From PALSA-505 sp035308365 (GTDB lineage: Bacteria > Actinomycetota > Actinomycetes > Streptosporangiales > Streptosporangiaceae): a DNA stretch of 29,139 bases. A program made the position numbers and the translations under genes. Location of the stretch: assembly GCA_035308365.1 (NCBI GenBank), contig DATGGU010000133.1, positions 1 to 29,139 of the forward strand. Reading direction: 5' to 3'. The notes under the pieces were generated by a model, which was not told the DNA's origin, ran no database searches, and saw nothing but the letters and a program-made list of their open reading frames with translations. Below, in pieces: positions 1 through 9,046 of the stretch. Positions within the stretch are counted from its first letter, which is position 1; each line of letters starts with the position of its first letter.

Positions 1-94
1 TTTCACCGCCACTACACAATCATGTCAGCCCCTGACCACCCGGCGGCGGGCCAGGCTGACCGGCACGCCCCCCCACCTGCCCAAGGAGAAGGCG

Positions 95-1126
95 GTGACC
101 CTCCCCCACCCACCAGCGCACCCAGCACCCCCCACCCTGGCCGACGTCGCCCTGCTGGCCGGGGTCTCCTGCGCCACCGCCTCCCGGGTCCTGACCGGCT
201 CAGCCCGGGTCCGCCCACACACCCGCGACAAAGTCGAACAAGCCATCACCCAGCTCGGCTACGCCCGCCACCGCGCCCCCCGCACCCCCCACCCCCACCA
301 CACCGGCTCCATCGCCCTGGTCGTCTGCGAACAAACCGTCAAATTCTTCGCCGACCCCTTCTTCGCCCGCCTGCTCTGGGGCATCACCAAAACCCTCACC
401 ACCACCGGCCTGCAACCCGTCCTGCTCACCCTCTACTCCCCCCACGACTACCACACCCTGACCCGCTACCTGCGCTCCGGCCACGTCGACGGCGCCCTGA
501 TCATCTCCCTGCACGCCCACCCCAGCATCGACCTCACCAGCCTCGGCCTGCCCCTCGTCCTCTGCGGCCGCCCCACCACCAGCGCCGAACACCTCACCTA
601 CGTCGACGCCGACAACCTCCACGGCGCCCAGCAAGCCGTCCACCACCTCATCCACACCGGCCGCCAGCACATCGCCACCATCGCCGGCCCCCCCGACATG
701 TCCCCAGGCATCGACCGCCTGGCCGGCTACCGCACCGCCCTGACCACCACCACCGGCCCCCCCGACCCCGCCATGATCGCCTACGGCGACTTCACCCGCC
801 GCTCCGGCGAACACGCCCTCCACCGCCTCATCGACCACCGCCCCAGCCTCGACGCCCTCTTCGTCGCCTCCGACCTCATGGCCACCGGCGCCCTGCACGC
901 CCTGCACCGCCTGGGCCGCCGCGTCCCCGACGACGTCGCCGTCATCGGCTTCGACGACCTCCCCCTCTCCCAGCACACCCACCCCACCCTGTCCACCGTC
1001 CGCCAGCCCGTCGACACCATCGGCACCCACATGGTCCACGAACTCCTCGCCCAGCTCACCACCAAAAACCGCCCCCCCAACCACGTCATCCTCCCCACCC
1101 AGCTCATCCTCCGCCAATCCACCTGA
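95..1126 (+). CDS. LacI/PurR-family transcriptional regulator
   Basis: This is a 343-residue one-component repressor of the usual LacI length. An N-terminal LacI helix-turn-helix at about residues 13-58 (LADVALLAGVSCATASRVL, then a hinge helix region ending QLGYARHR) is followed by a periplasmic-binding-protein-like effector domain. That domain contains typical stretches such as DGALIIS, VDADNLHGA and AVIGFDDLPLSQHTHPTLST. The effector is probably a sugar or related small molecule but cannot be read from the sequence. The GTG start at 95 is supported by AAGGAGAA at 83-90. No sugar transport or catabolic gene lies beside it, so its target is unknown and may be left of the window. Coding DNA is extremely C-rich (almost all codons NNC, many CCC/CAC/ACC), unlike the genes to its right, and this keeps overlapping frames open. 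Confidence 0.93.
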   Translation: MTLPHPPAHPAPPTLADVALLAGVSCATASRVLTGSARVRPHTRDKVEQAITQLGYARHRAPRTPHPHHTGSIALVVCEQTVKFFADPFFARLLWGITKTLTTTGLQPVLLTLYSPHDYHTLTRYLRSGHVDGALIISLHAHPSIDLTSLGLPLVLCGRPTTSAEHLTYVDADNLHGAQQAVHHLIHTGRQHIATIAGPPDMSPGIDRLAGYRTALTTTTGPPDPAMIAYGDFTRRSGEHALHRLIDHRPSLDALFVASDLMATGALHALHRLGRRVPDDVAVIGFDDLPLSQHTHPTLSTVRQPVDTIGTHMVHELLAQLTTKNRPPNHVILPTQLILRQST

Positions 1127-1171
1127 GCAGGCGATCAGCGCGAATAAATTCGTCAATCGCGTGGGAACGCT

Positions 1172-1192
1172 ATCCGCAGGTAACCTGCGGAT
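1172..1192. terminator. Perfect inverted repeat between convergent genes
   Basis: Arms ATCCGCAGGT (1172-1181) and ACCTGCGGAT (1183-1192) are perfectly complementary around one central base. They sit between the lacI-like stop (1126) and the convergent kinase stop (1230). There is no U-tract on either side, so this is a plausible but unproven bidirectional terminator or mRNA end. A dimeric-protein operator is the alternative. A smaller repeat, CGAAT-AA-ATTCG, lies at 1141-1152. Confidence 0.5.
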
Positions 1193-1229
1193 GCCCTCTG
1201 TCCGCAGACCGAATCCACAAGTGCGATTC

Positions 1230-1805
1230 TCATCCGCTGGAGATGGGCAATATCACCCCGGCTCCGGGCAGCCAGCCCGCGACCCGGAGCACCTCGGCGG
1301 CGGTCTCGGTGACCGGACGGTCGTGATTGCCGACCGTGTGGTCTTCGACGTGCGCGTCGTCCAGCCGCGGGGCCAGGTACTCGGCGACGTCCAGGTACCA
1401 CCGCGGATCCCGCCCGGCCTCCCTGGCCCTGATCCGCGACCGCACCGTCTCCAGCGGCGCCCGCAGCCGCACCACGGTGATCTCCGCGCCGGGCACCGCC
1501 GCGGAGATCCGGGTGAGCAGGCTGCGGGCCTCAAGAACGCGGCACAGCAGCAGCCGGCCTGCTCCGGCCCGCTGGAAGTTGGCCCACATGCAGGCCAGGT
1601 TGCGGTGGATCAGATCCTCGTTCCACCGGTCACCGGGTGGCGGCGGCCAGCAGCCGCCGATCACCGCCAGATCCAGCACGGCGTGCGGGATGCCCGCCTC
1701 GCGCAGCAGGGAAGAGGCTTCGCCGGTCACAGCGGTCTTCCCGACACCCACGACGCCGGTGACGAGCAGGACCGGCACCGGGCCGGCCACAGGGGCTTCG
1801 TCCAT
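1230..1805 (-). CDS. P-loop nucleotide kinase-like protein
   Basis: A 191-residue AAA_33/adenylylsulfate-kinase-like P-loop protein. After the start MDEAPVAGPVPVLLVTG it has a Walker A motif GVVGVGKT at about residues 16-23. Later come an RLRAPLETVRSRIRARE segment, resembling the lid/arginine region of small kinases, and a DDAHVEDHTVG segment typical of the C-terminal part of such folds. It probably phosphorylates a small molecule or antibiotic-like substrate; the substrate is unknown. I chose the ATG at 1805 rather than an upstream in-frame start at 1886 because the upstream 27 residues are low-complexity and overlap the methyltransferase gene. From 1805 the gene begins 7 nt after the methyltransferase stop, indicating one transcript. 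No clear Shine-Dalgarno precedes it, so translational coupling is likely. Confidence 0.75.
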   Translation of the reverse strand: MDEAPVAGPVPVLLVTGVVGVGKTAVTGEASSLLREAGIPHAVLDLAVIGGCWPPPPGDRWNEDLIHRNLACMWANFQRAGAGRLLLCRVLEARSLLTRISAAVPGAEITVVRLRAPLETVRSRIRAREAGRDPRWYLDVAEYLAPRLDDAHVEDHTVGNHDRPVTETAAEVLRVAGWLPGAGVILPISSG

Positions 1806-1812
1806 GGCGCGG

Positions 1813-2451
1813 TCAGCGGGGCGGCTGCGGCCCGGCGGGGTGGCGGGCGGCCAGCCGTTCGACGATGCCGAGCTTGAACCGCTCATGCTGCTCGATGTGC
1901 AGTCCCAGGTCCTGGACGTGGCGCAGCGGGCGGCGGGTGAAGTGCTCGCCCTGCAGGGGCCCGGTGATCAGCTCCGTCGCCCGCTGGACGGCACGGACCG
2001 GCCAGGCGGATCCGGCGACGTGGTCGGCCAGCAGCATAAGCCCGCCGGGACGCAGCACCCGGCTCATCTCGCCGACGGCCCGGCGGTCGTCGGGGACGGC
2101 GCACAGCACGAACGTGCAGATCACGGTGTCGAAGGATGCGTCAGGAAAGGGTAGCGCGAGGGCGTCGCCCTGGCGCAGGTCCGCCGTCGTGCGGCCGAGT
2201 TCGGTTGCGCGCTGGCGGGCGAGGGCGAGCATGGCCGGGCTGAAGTCGATGCCGGTCAGCCGGACCCGCTCCGGGTAGAAGGGCAGGTTCAGGCCGGTCC
2301 CGATGCCGACCTCCAGGGTGTCGCCGCTCGCCTGCGAGCACACCCAGTTGCGGCTGTCGCCGAACAGGTGCCGGTCGAAGAACCCCATCTGCTTGTCGTA
2401 AGACGCCGCGCTCTTGTCCCAGTAACGACGCCACCGCTCCACGTCAGTCAT
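1813..2451 (-). CDS. Class I SAM-dependent methyltransferase
   Basis: A 212-residue Methyltransf_11/UbiE-like enzyme. Motif I is LEVGIGTGLN at about residues 46-55, followed by the acidic-loop strand TGIDFSPAM. Motif II/III is SFDTVICTFVLCAV and the post-motif is VLRPGGLMLLADHV. The C-terminal part resembles the METTL7/phosphatidylethanolamine-methyltransferase-like group, but the methyl acceptor cannot be assigned. The ATG at 2451 is preceded by GGGAAGGGA with suitable spacing. It is divergent from helR with a 265-bp gap and is probably cotranscribed with the downstream kinase gene. Whether the rifamycin-responsive element in the gap also controls this gene is open. Confidence 0.88.
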   Translation of the reverse strand: MTDVERWRRYWDKSAASYDKQMGFFDRHLFGDSRNWVCSQASGDTLEVGIGTGLNLPFYPERVRLTGIDFSPAMLALARQRATELGRTTADLRQGDALALPFPDASFDTVICTFVLCAVPDDRRAVGEMSRVLRPGGLMLLADHVAGSAWPVRAVQRATELITGPLQGEHFTRRPLRHVQDLGLHIEQHERFKLGIVERLAARHPAGPQPPR

Positions 2452-2598
2452 CGGCTACGTCCCTTCCCGCATCGTCACGGCCGCGACCGCCGGCCATGCC
2501 TGTCATCTTCCTTGCGGGAGGTTGCGCCCGTCTACAGCGGACGATCAAGAGAAGGAACGATACACACTTCTCTCCAGTTTCAATCTATACCGCGCCCG

Positions 2599-2617
2599 GG
2601 GGCTTGCGGCAAGACCC
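2599..2617. promoter_or_regulatory. Rifamycin-associated element (RAE)
   Basis: GGGGCTTGCGGCAAGACCC is an imperfect inverted repeat (GGG.CTTG / CAAG.CCC). It matches, from memory, the RAE consensus found upstream of rifamycin-inducible genes in actinomycetes (helR, rox, arr, rph). It lies about 100 bp upstream of the helR start codon, and the two genes downstream are exactly the kinds the element controls. The flanks CCCGG and CCGGG extend the symmetry slightly. Confidence 0.88.
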
Positions 2618-2634
2618 GGGTCGTGCCGCATAAT
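2604..2634 (+). promoter_or_regulatory. Promoter overlapping the RAE (helR-rox)
   Basis: A candidate -35 TTGCGG (2604-2609) lies inside the RAE. A candidate -10 CATAAT (2629-2634) follows after a 19-bp spacer, and CATAAT differs from TATAAT at one position. The long spacer and the overlap of the -35 with the element fit a promoter that is poor at rest and responds when RNA polymerase is inhibited. Inferred from sequence only. Confidence 0.6.
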
Positions 2635-2716
2635 CGCAGGCCGAGGCCGGAAACTGCGGAAATGGGGGTCGCCGGATGCGGGTGTGGTCGCCAGCGTATG
2701 GGCCGGAGCTGATGAC

Positions 2717-4882
2717 GTGAATCAACTGACCGCCAGCGCGTTCGGCCTTCCTGGCCGCCTCATGGCCAAGGCTGACCCGGCGCTGATCGCAGGCGACGAG
2801 CGGCACTTCGCCGCCCTCGCGGAGAGCCTCGGGCAGTCGATCGCCGGCCTGTCCGGCCGCCTCGAGGCTGAGCGCAAGGCGCCCGGCGGGATCGGCCAGG
2901 CGGCGATGGACCGGGACCTGGAGATCCACCGGCTGACCGCTCGGCTGCGCGTCCTGCGCCGCTTCGGCCTGGACCTGTGCCTTGGGCGCATCGTCGGCGC
3001 GGACAATCCCGAGCCGGTGTACATCGGACGGCTCGGCCTGCGGGACAGCGCGGGCCGCCAGTTGCTGATCGACTGGCGCTCCGCCGCGGCCGAGCCGTTC
3101 TTCGGGGCGACCCATGCCAACCCGATGGGCCTGGCAAGCCGCCGCAGGTACCGCTGGACCCGCGGCCGGATCAGCGACTACTGGGACGAGGTGTTCACCC
3201 CGGACGGGCTTGACGGGCACGCCGCACTCGACGACCAGTCCGCCTTCATCGCCAGTCTGGGCGGCAGCCGGTCGGCCCGGATGCGGGACGTGCTCGGCAC
3301 CATCGCGGCCGACCAGGACGCCATCATCCGCGCGGGATCCCGGGGTGCCCTGGTCGTGGACGGCGGTCCGGGTACCGGCAAGACCGTCGTCGCCCTGCAC
3401 CGCTCCGCCTACCTGCTGTACTCCGAGCCTCGCCTCGGTCACCACCGGGGCGGCGTGCTGTTCGTCGGTCCACATCGGCCATACCTGGCCTACATCGCCG
3501 ACGTGCTGCCCAGCCTCGGCGAGGAAGGCGTGCAGACCTGCACGCTCCGCGACCTCGTCGCCGAAGGAACCACCGCAGCGATCGAGACAGACCCGGAGGT
3601 GGCCCGCCTGAAGTCGTCCGCCGGCCTGGTGAAGGCGATCGAGACAGCGGTCAGGTTCTACGAGAATCCGCCTGCTGAGGGGATGACGATCCAGACCCCG
3701 TGGTCGGACATCTGGCTGAGCGCAGACGACTGGGCCGAGGCGTGCGAGGCACCAGAACCCGGTACCCCGCACAACGAGGCGCGCGACCAGATCCTGGAGG
3801 AACTGCTCACGATCTTGATTGACAAGCACGACGGGGACGCCGGCGCCGGCGCCCCAGAGCACCTGCTGCGCAGGTCGCTGCTGCGCAGCAGGGAGTTGCT
3901 GACGGCCCTCAACCGTGCGTGGCCGCTGATCGACCCGGCCGACCTGGTCGGAGATCTGTGGACGGTACCCGCCTACCTGCGCCTGTGTGCTCCCTGGCTC
4001 AGCCCCGATGAGATCCGCACGCTGCACCGCAAGGACGCCCACGCCTGGACGGTGTCCGACCTGCCGCTGCTGGACGCGGCACGGCAACGGCTCGGCGACC
4101 CGGAGGCGTCACGACGTAACCGCCAGCGTGCCGCCGCCGTCGCCGCCGAACGGGAGCGGATGGCCCGGGTCGTGGACGACCTCATCGAGGCGGCCGACGA
4201 CGAGTACGGCACCGGCCTGGTGACGATGCTGCGCGGCGAGGACTTCCACGACGCCCTGGTCGACCAGGCCGCGCTGCCCAGCACCGGCCGGGACCCGCTG
4301 GCCGGCCCGTTCGCACACATCGTCGTGGACGAGGCGCAGGAACTGACCGACGCGGAGTGGCAGATGCTGCTGCTGCGCTGCCCGTCCCGGAGTTTCACCA
4401 TCGTCGGGGACCGTGCCCAGGCCAGGCACGGGTTCACGGAGTCGTGGCAGGAACGGCTCGAACGCATCGGGCTTCGCCAGATCAACCTGGCCTGCCTGAG
4501 CATCAACTACCGGACGCCGGAAGAGGTCATGACCGAAGCCGAGCCGGTCATCCGGGCCGCGCTTCCGGATGCCAACGTCCCAACCTCGATCCGCAGCGGC
4601 GGGGTCCCCGTCATGCACGGATCCGTCTCGGACCTGAGCTCGATCCTGGACACCTGGCTCGCCGATCACGCCGAGGGGATCGCCTGCGTGATCGGTGACC
4701 CCGCGTTCCAGGCGACCTCCCGCGTCCGGTCGCTGACCCCGGAACTGTCCAAGGGGCTCGAGTTCGACCTGGTCATCCTCGTCGACCCAGAGACATTCGG
4801 CACCGGCATCGAAGGAGCGGTCGACCGCTACGTCGCGATGACCAGGGCGACCCAGCAACTCGTCATCCTCACAAGCTCCTGA
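2717..4882 (+). CDS. helR: HelR-type RNA polymerase-displacing helicase-like ATPase
   Basis: A 721-residue UvrD/Rep-like SF1 protein of the HelD/HelR group. HelR proteins bind RNA polymerase, dislodge rifamycin-stalled complexes and confer rifamycin tolerance. Visible parts are an N-terminal coiled-coil region (about 25-90), a DWRS-containing 1A insertion region, Walker A GGPGTGKT near residue 220, motif II VVDEAQEL near 537, motif III TIVGDRAQ, NYRTPEE, SKGLEFDLVILVDP and VAMTRATQQLVIL. The reading frame stays open back to 2522, but that stretch contains the RAE and promoter. The GTG at 2717 (start of VNQLTASAF) has CGGAG at 2704-2708 and matches how I remember HelR proteins beginning. rox follows after 25 nt, indicating an operon. 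The gene appears intact. Confidence 0.93.
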   Translation: MNQLTASAFGLPGRLMAKADPALIAGDERHFAALAESLGQSIAGLSGRLEAERKAPGGIGQAAMDRDLEIHRLTARLRVLRRFGLDLCLGRIVGADNPEPVYIGRLGLRDSAGRQLLIDWRSAAAEPFFGATHANPMGLASRRRYRWTRGRISDYWDEVFTPDGLDGHAALDDQSAFIASLGGSRSARMRDVLGTIAADQDAIIRAGSRGALVVDGGPGTGKTVVALHRSAYLLYSEPRLGHHRGGVLFVGPHRPYLAYIADVLPSLGEEGVQTCTLRDLVAEGTTAAIETDPEVARLKSSAGLVKAIETAVRFYENPPAEGMTIQTPWSDIWLSADDWAEACEAPEPGTPHNEARDQILEELLTILIDKHDGDAGAGAPEHLLRRSLLRSRELLTALNRAWPLIDPADLVGDLWTVPAYLRLCAPWLSPDEIRTLHRKDAHAWTVSDLPLLDAARQRLGDPEASRRNRQRAAAVAAERERMARVVDDLIEAADDEYGTGLVTMLRGEDFHDALVDQAALPSTGRDPLAGPFAHIVVDEAQELTDAEWQMLLLRCPSRSFTIVGDRAQARHGFTESWQERLERIGLRQINLACLSINYRTPEEVMTEAEPVIRAALPDANVPTSIRSGGVPVMHGSVSDLSSILDTWLADHAEGIACVIGDPAFQATSRVRSLTPELSKGLEFDLVILVDPETFGTGIEGAVDRYVAMTRATQQLVILTSS

Positions 4883-4907
4883 CCCAACCGCAGTGAATGG
4901 GTGGTTC

Positions 4908-6327
<1,420 letters not shown>

Positions 6328-6332
<5 letters not shown>

Positions 6333-6359
6333 GCGGGCTCTCCGCTCGTCCTGCTCAGC
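6328..6359 (+). terminator. Possible hairpin after rox
   Basis: GCTGAGC (6328-6334, overlapping the rox stop) pairs with GCTCAGC (6353-6359), and an inner AGCGG/CCGCT stem lies in the loop. There is no U-tract. It separates rox from the convergent minus-strand genes and could act as a transcript end. Weak evidence. Confidence 0.3.
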
Positions 6360-6447
6360 TGGCCAAGGTGCCGTCGAAGCCGGTGATCAGGTCCGTGCCG
6401 TCGCAGAAGGGCTCGTTACCGGGGTGGCCGCACCGCCGTAGCGCCAT
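6355..6447 (-). pseudogene. C-terminal remnant of a CDGSH iron-sulfur protein
   Basis: A minus-strand frame reads MALRRCGHPGNEPFCDGTD followed by LITGFDGTLAS and a TGA. This aligns by eye with the C-terminal motif of CDGSH [2Fe-2S] proteins (CxCGxSxxxPFCDG(S/T)H followed by a GFDG tail). Two of the four cluster ligands are lost: the first Cys is Arg and the final His is Asp. The N-terminal part is missing. The frame is open upstream to 6495 only within the neighbouring gene. The ATG at 6447 begins four bases after the stop of the BpsA-like gene, so the remnant directly abuts it. It is probably a decayed gene and cannot hold a normal cluster. Confidence 0.6.
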
Positions 6448-6451
6448 CTGG

Positions 6452-8257
6452 TCAGGGTGTTCGATCTGCCGTAGCGCGGGTTGATGCCTGCGCATCTTCG
6501 AAAAGCTCGCCTATCTGATGCCTGGGCAGGTCGATGAGGCGTGCGCCGAGCGTGGCCGGACGCCGGGCCGCCTCCGCCACGATCGCCCGCGCGTCGCGTC
6601 TGGTCAGCCGGGCTCCGTGGTCATCCCCTACCGCCCCGATCAGGCCTTCCCGCCACACGTTGCCGATCTTCCCGTGGGCCCGCTGAAGGAGCCACGAGGT
6701 CACCCGGCCGCCGGGACCGGGCGCCTCCCCCGCGACCGCCGTGGCCTCGACGATCGTGTGACCAGGGCCGGGCTGGCCGCGCAGGAACCGCAGCGTGTAC
6801 TTCGCGCCGGCCAGCGCGGCGAGCGCTCGCTGGCCGGCCTCGTCGCGTACGTCGGCGTGCCGGGAGGTGACCACGGCGGCGACCCGGTCCGCATTGACGG
6901 CCAGCAGGACCCGGAGCAGCCAGGCACCGGGATCGGCACGCAGATCCGCGGCCACGGCGAACCGGTCCCGGCCGGTCAGGCCGGGCGGAAGCCCGGACGA
7001 GATCAGCGTGCTCAGCCGCAGCTTCGCGGGCGCGGCCCCGGTGGCATCGCCGGCCTCCCGGGGCGGCGCCTGCTGGCCGGTCCAGGAATCTCCGACCATC
7101 ACAGCGAGCGGGTAGCCCGCCTCCGTGGTCACCCGGTGCACGGCCGGTGGCACCGCGTTCCAGGCCGCCGCTTCCTCTGCCGCTGCCCCTTCGGCCGACT
7201 GTCCGCCGCGCGTGTAGATGTTGTGCTGAGCGTCGGCGAGGACGCCATCGAGCACGCGCCAGGACCGGCTGGTCGGCCGCCACACGTAAAGGTCGCTGGC
7301 GCTGCCGACCGCCTGGGCGCCGTCATACCGGCTGAAGGCCGGCCACTGGGCCTGCGCGGCAAGGCCGAGACGGTGCACGGCCGACTGTGCCTGCCAGCCG
7401 AGGCTCGGGTGGCGATCGCTGTAGCCGTAGGCGACGATGACCCGGCCCTGGTCCCGGTTCGCCAGGCCCTGCAGGCCCCTGGCGGCGAACAGCGCCAGGC
7501 CTTCGGGCGTGTACGGGGGGTCGGTGAAGACCAGGTCGGCGCACCCGGCCGCGGATTCCGCCAGCCAGAACCGGAAGTCACTGACGAAGCACCGGATGTC
7601 GAGCCCGAGACGGGCCGCGGCGGTGTCGATGTACTCCAGCGTCGCCTCGTCGATGTCGGCAACGACGATGCTGGCGCCAGGGCTGATCTGGGCCACGGCC
7701 AGTGACGTGAGGTCGTGGTCGCCCACGCACAGAAGTACCGTGCCATCCAGGTCATAGGTGCTGTCCAGCCACAGGGCGCGGCGCACCGCGGTCTCCGGAG
7801 TCGCCTGGACGTGATCGAGGTCTGACCGGGCCTTCGGCGCGGCGGCGATGAGCTTCGCCATCTCGGCGACGGTCTGCGCCGCGGCGGCCATCCGTTGAGC
7901 CAGCGGATCGCCAAGCTGGGTGGCGAGCAACCGGTCACAGCCGAACCGCTGGCGATAGCTGGTGACCCGGGCAGGCGCTATGGCCACGGTTTCACCGTCG
8001 CGCACCAGGTCGTCGCCGGACGCGCTGAGAATGGCTTCCACGGTTTTGCGCGGCAGGGCAGATTGCCGGATCAGCGTGGCGAGATCCACCGGCCGTTCGG
8101 TGAGCATACAGACCAGCCCACGCAACCGCCTGCTGTCAGGCCGGTGGGCGGCGATCAGGGCCGCGACCGCGCTGATCGGTTCGGTTGAGTCGCCGGCTGG
8201 CACGGTGTCGCCGGCTGGCACAGTATCGTCGGCTGGCACAGTATCGTCGGCTGGCAC
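6452..8257 (-). CDS. BpsA-like (bis-aminopropyl spermidine synthase family) protein
   Basis: A protein of up to 601 residues. A winged-helix-like N-terminal region (about 30-105) precedes a Rossmann methyltransferase-fold domain with VLLCVGDHDLTSLAVAQI, VVADIDEATLEYI and the signature LVFTDPPYTPEGLALF. The fold and DPPYT motif are those of the branched-chain polyamine synthase BpsA, which transfers aminopropyl groups to spermidine. Actinobacterial relatives carry this long form with an extra C-terminal half of unknown role. The polyamine function is inferred from family only. The start is uncertain: GTG codons at 8257, 8239, 8221 and 8203 all lie in an 18-bp tandem repeat without a clear Shine-Dalgarno, and conserved sequence begins only near residue 28. 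Confidence 0.8.
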   Translation of the reverse strand: MPADDTVPADDTVPAGDTVPAGDSTEPISAVAALIAAHRPDSRRLRGLVCMLTERPVDLATLIRQSALPRKTVEAILSASGDDLVRDGETVAIAPARVTSYRQRFGCDRLLATQLGDPLAQRMAAAAQTVAEMAKLIAAAPKARSDLDHVQATPETAVRRALWLDSTYDLDGTVLLCVGDHDLTSLAVAQISPGASIVVADIDEATLEYIDTAAARLGLDIRCFVSDFRFWLAESAAGCADLVFTDPPYTPEGLALFAARGLQGLANRDQGRVIVAYGYSDRHPSLGWQAQSAVHRLGLAAQAQWPAFSRYDGAQAVGSASDLYVWRPTSRSWRVLDGVLADAQHNIYTRGGQSAEGAAAEEAAAWNAVPPAVHRVTTEAGYPLAVMVGDSWTGQQAPPREAGDATGAAPAKLRLSTLISSGLPPGLTGRDRFAVAADLRADPGAWLLRVLLAVNADRVAAVVTSRHADVRDEAGQRALAALAGAKYTLRFLRGQPGPGHTIVEATAVAGEAPGPGGRVTSWLLQRAHGKIGNVWREGLIGAVGDDHGARLTRRDARAIVAEAARRPATLGARLIDLPRHQIGELFEDAQASTRATADRTP

Positions 8258-8261
8258 AGTG
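8190..8261. repeat. 18-bp tandem repeat, four copies
   Basis: Four direct copies of an 18-bp unit (pattern TCGYCGGCTGGCACRGTR) run back to back. Copies 1-2 and copies 3-4 differ from each other by single bases. The array overlaps the predicted start of the BpsA-like gene, encoding PADDTV/PAGDTV repeats, and the tail frame of the upstream permease remnant, encoding CASRRY repeats. Each copy presents an in-frame GTG, so copy-number change alters the number of possible starts without shifting the frame. Confidence 0.9.
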
Positions 8262-8288
8262 CAAGCGTCCCATCATGAGCGAGACAGT

Positions 8289-8465
8289 CAGATGCTCCAA
8301 AGCACCTGACGGGGACAGCCGGGCGGCGCCGATGGCGGGCAGCAGTCCGGCGAGGGCGCCGATGAGCAGGGCAGCGGCCAGGCCGGCGGCCCAGACGCCG
8401 GGCGGGATGACGAAGGCCCAGCCCTTGGCGCGGGCGTAGACGAGGGTGGCGGCGTCCACACTGAC
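8289..8465 (-). pseudogene. Remnant of an FtsX/MacB-type ABC transporter permease
   Basis: One minus-strand frame encodes about 59 residues: VDAATLVYARAKGWAFVIPP, then GVWAAGLAAALLIGALAGLL, PAIGAARLSPSGAL. This matches the last transmembrane helix and the PAxxAARLSPxxAL ending of MacB/FtsX permeases. The rest of the gene is absent; the frame upstream of about 8465 is not recognisable. It then runs on into the 18-bp repeat without the normal stop. No matching ATPase gene is present. Confidence 0.7.
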
Positions 8466-8605
8466 ACCGGGCGTCCACCCTGAGACCGTTGGCCTGGATC
8501 GAGGGGATGAGCGGGGACTTGCAGACATTCACGGCGCAAGGCCGCATCCAAGCGGCGATCTTCGCCCTCCGCCACCAAGCCGGCAACTGCTAGCACGCGG
8601 CCTGG

Positions 8606-9046
8606 TCAGCCACCTGCCTTGGTGCAAGCGGTGGTGATCTTGTTTGAGTCCGCTGTCAGCGAGCTGATGAGTGAGCTGGCGCTGCCGGGATTGGTCGCCA
8701 GCGATCGCAGCGCCTGCTGCACCGAACTGGTGAAGTCGTTGACCGCCGTGGTCAGCGCCGCGTTGCCGGCACCGGCCGCTTCCTGCTTCAGCTGGTTGAC
8801 GAAGGCGGTCACGGCCGGCTTGGCCGTCGAGGGGTGCAGCACGAGGCCGCCCAGCGTGGACGGCGCCTTCGCCAGTGTCGCCTGGATCTTCTGGCACGCG
8901 GCCGTGACCGTTGACGTCGAGGTAGAGGCCGACGGTGAGGTCGTCGACTTGGCGGACGGACTGGAGCTGCCGCAGCCGGCCGCCAGGATCATGACGGCGG
9001 CCAGTGCGGGAGTGAACGCAAAGACGCGAAATGCATGCCTGCGCAT
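8606..9046 (-). CDS. Small secreted lipoprotein of unknown function
   Basis: A 146-residue protein with a type II signal peptide: basic MRRHAFR, hydrophobic core, lipobox LAAGC with lipidated Cys25. A Ser/Thr-rich linker (about 26-53) leads into a mostly helical domain of roughly 90 residues with two cysteines (AACQKI and TTACTKAGG) that could form a disulfide. I do not recognise the family. The ATG at 9046 has a strong AGGAGGGG about 6 nt upstream; an in-frame extension to 9139 has no such support. It would be anchored on the outer face of the membrane. Upstream is a 428-bp gap; downstream are only remnants and the BpsA-like gene. Confidence 0.82.
   Translation of the reverse strand: MRRHAFRVFAFTPALAAVMILAAGCGSSSPSAKSTTSPSASTSTSTVTAACQKIQATLAKAPSTLGGLVLHPSTAKPAVTAFVNQLKQEAAGAGNAALTTAVNDFTSSVQQALRSLATNPGSASSLISSLTADSNKITTACTKAGG

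Noticed and set aside
22..1326. 434-codon plus-strand frame overlapping the LacI-like gene
   Set aside because: Arg/Pro/His-rich translation with no family resemblance; it is a by-product of the C-rich codons of the real gene.
2557..2583. Minus-strand promoter TTGAAA/TATCGT for the methyltransferase gene
   Set aside because: The spacer is only 15 bp, so I did not list it as a feature.
2522..2716. ATG at 2522 as the start of helR
   Set aside because: The extension covers the RAE and promoter; the GTG at 2717 has a ribosome site and fits the family N-terminus.
2585..4087. 500-codon minus-strand frame opposite helR
   Set aside because: No motifs; helR motifs are intact on the plus strand.
6518..7705. 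395-codon plus-strand frame opposite the BpsA-like gene
   Set aside because: Low-complexity translation; the minus strand has the DPPYT family signature.
8190..8261. CRISPR-like array
   Set aside because: The repeat units are directly adjacent without spacers; it is a simple tandem repeat.
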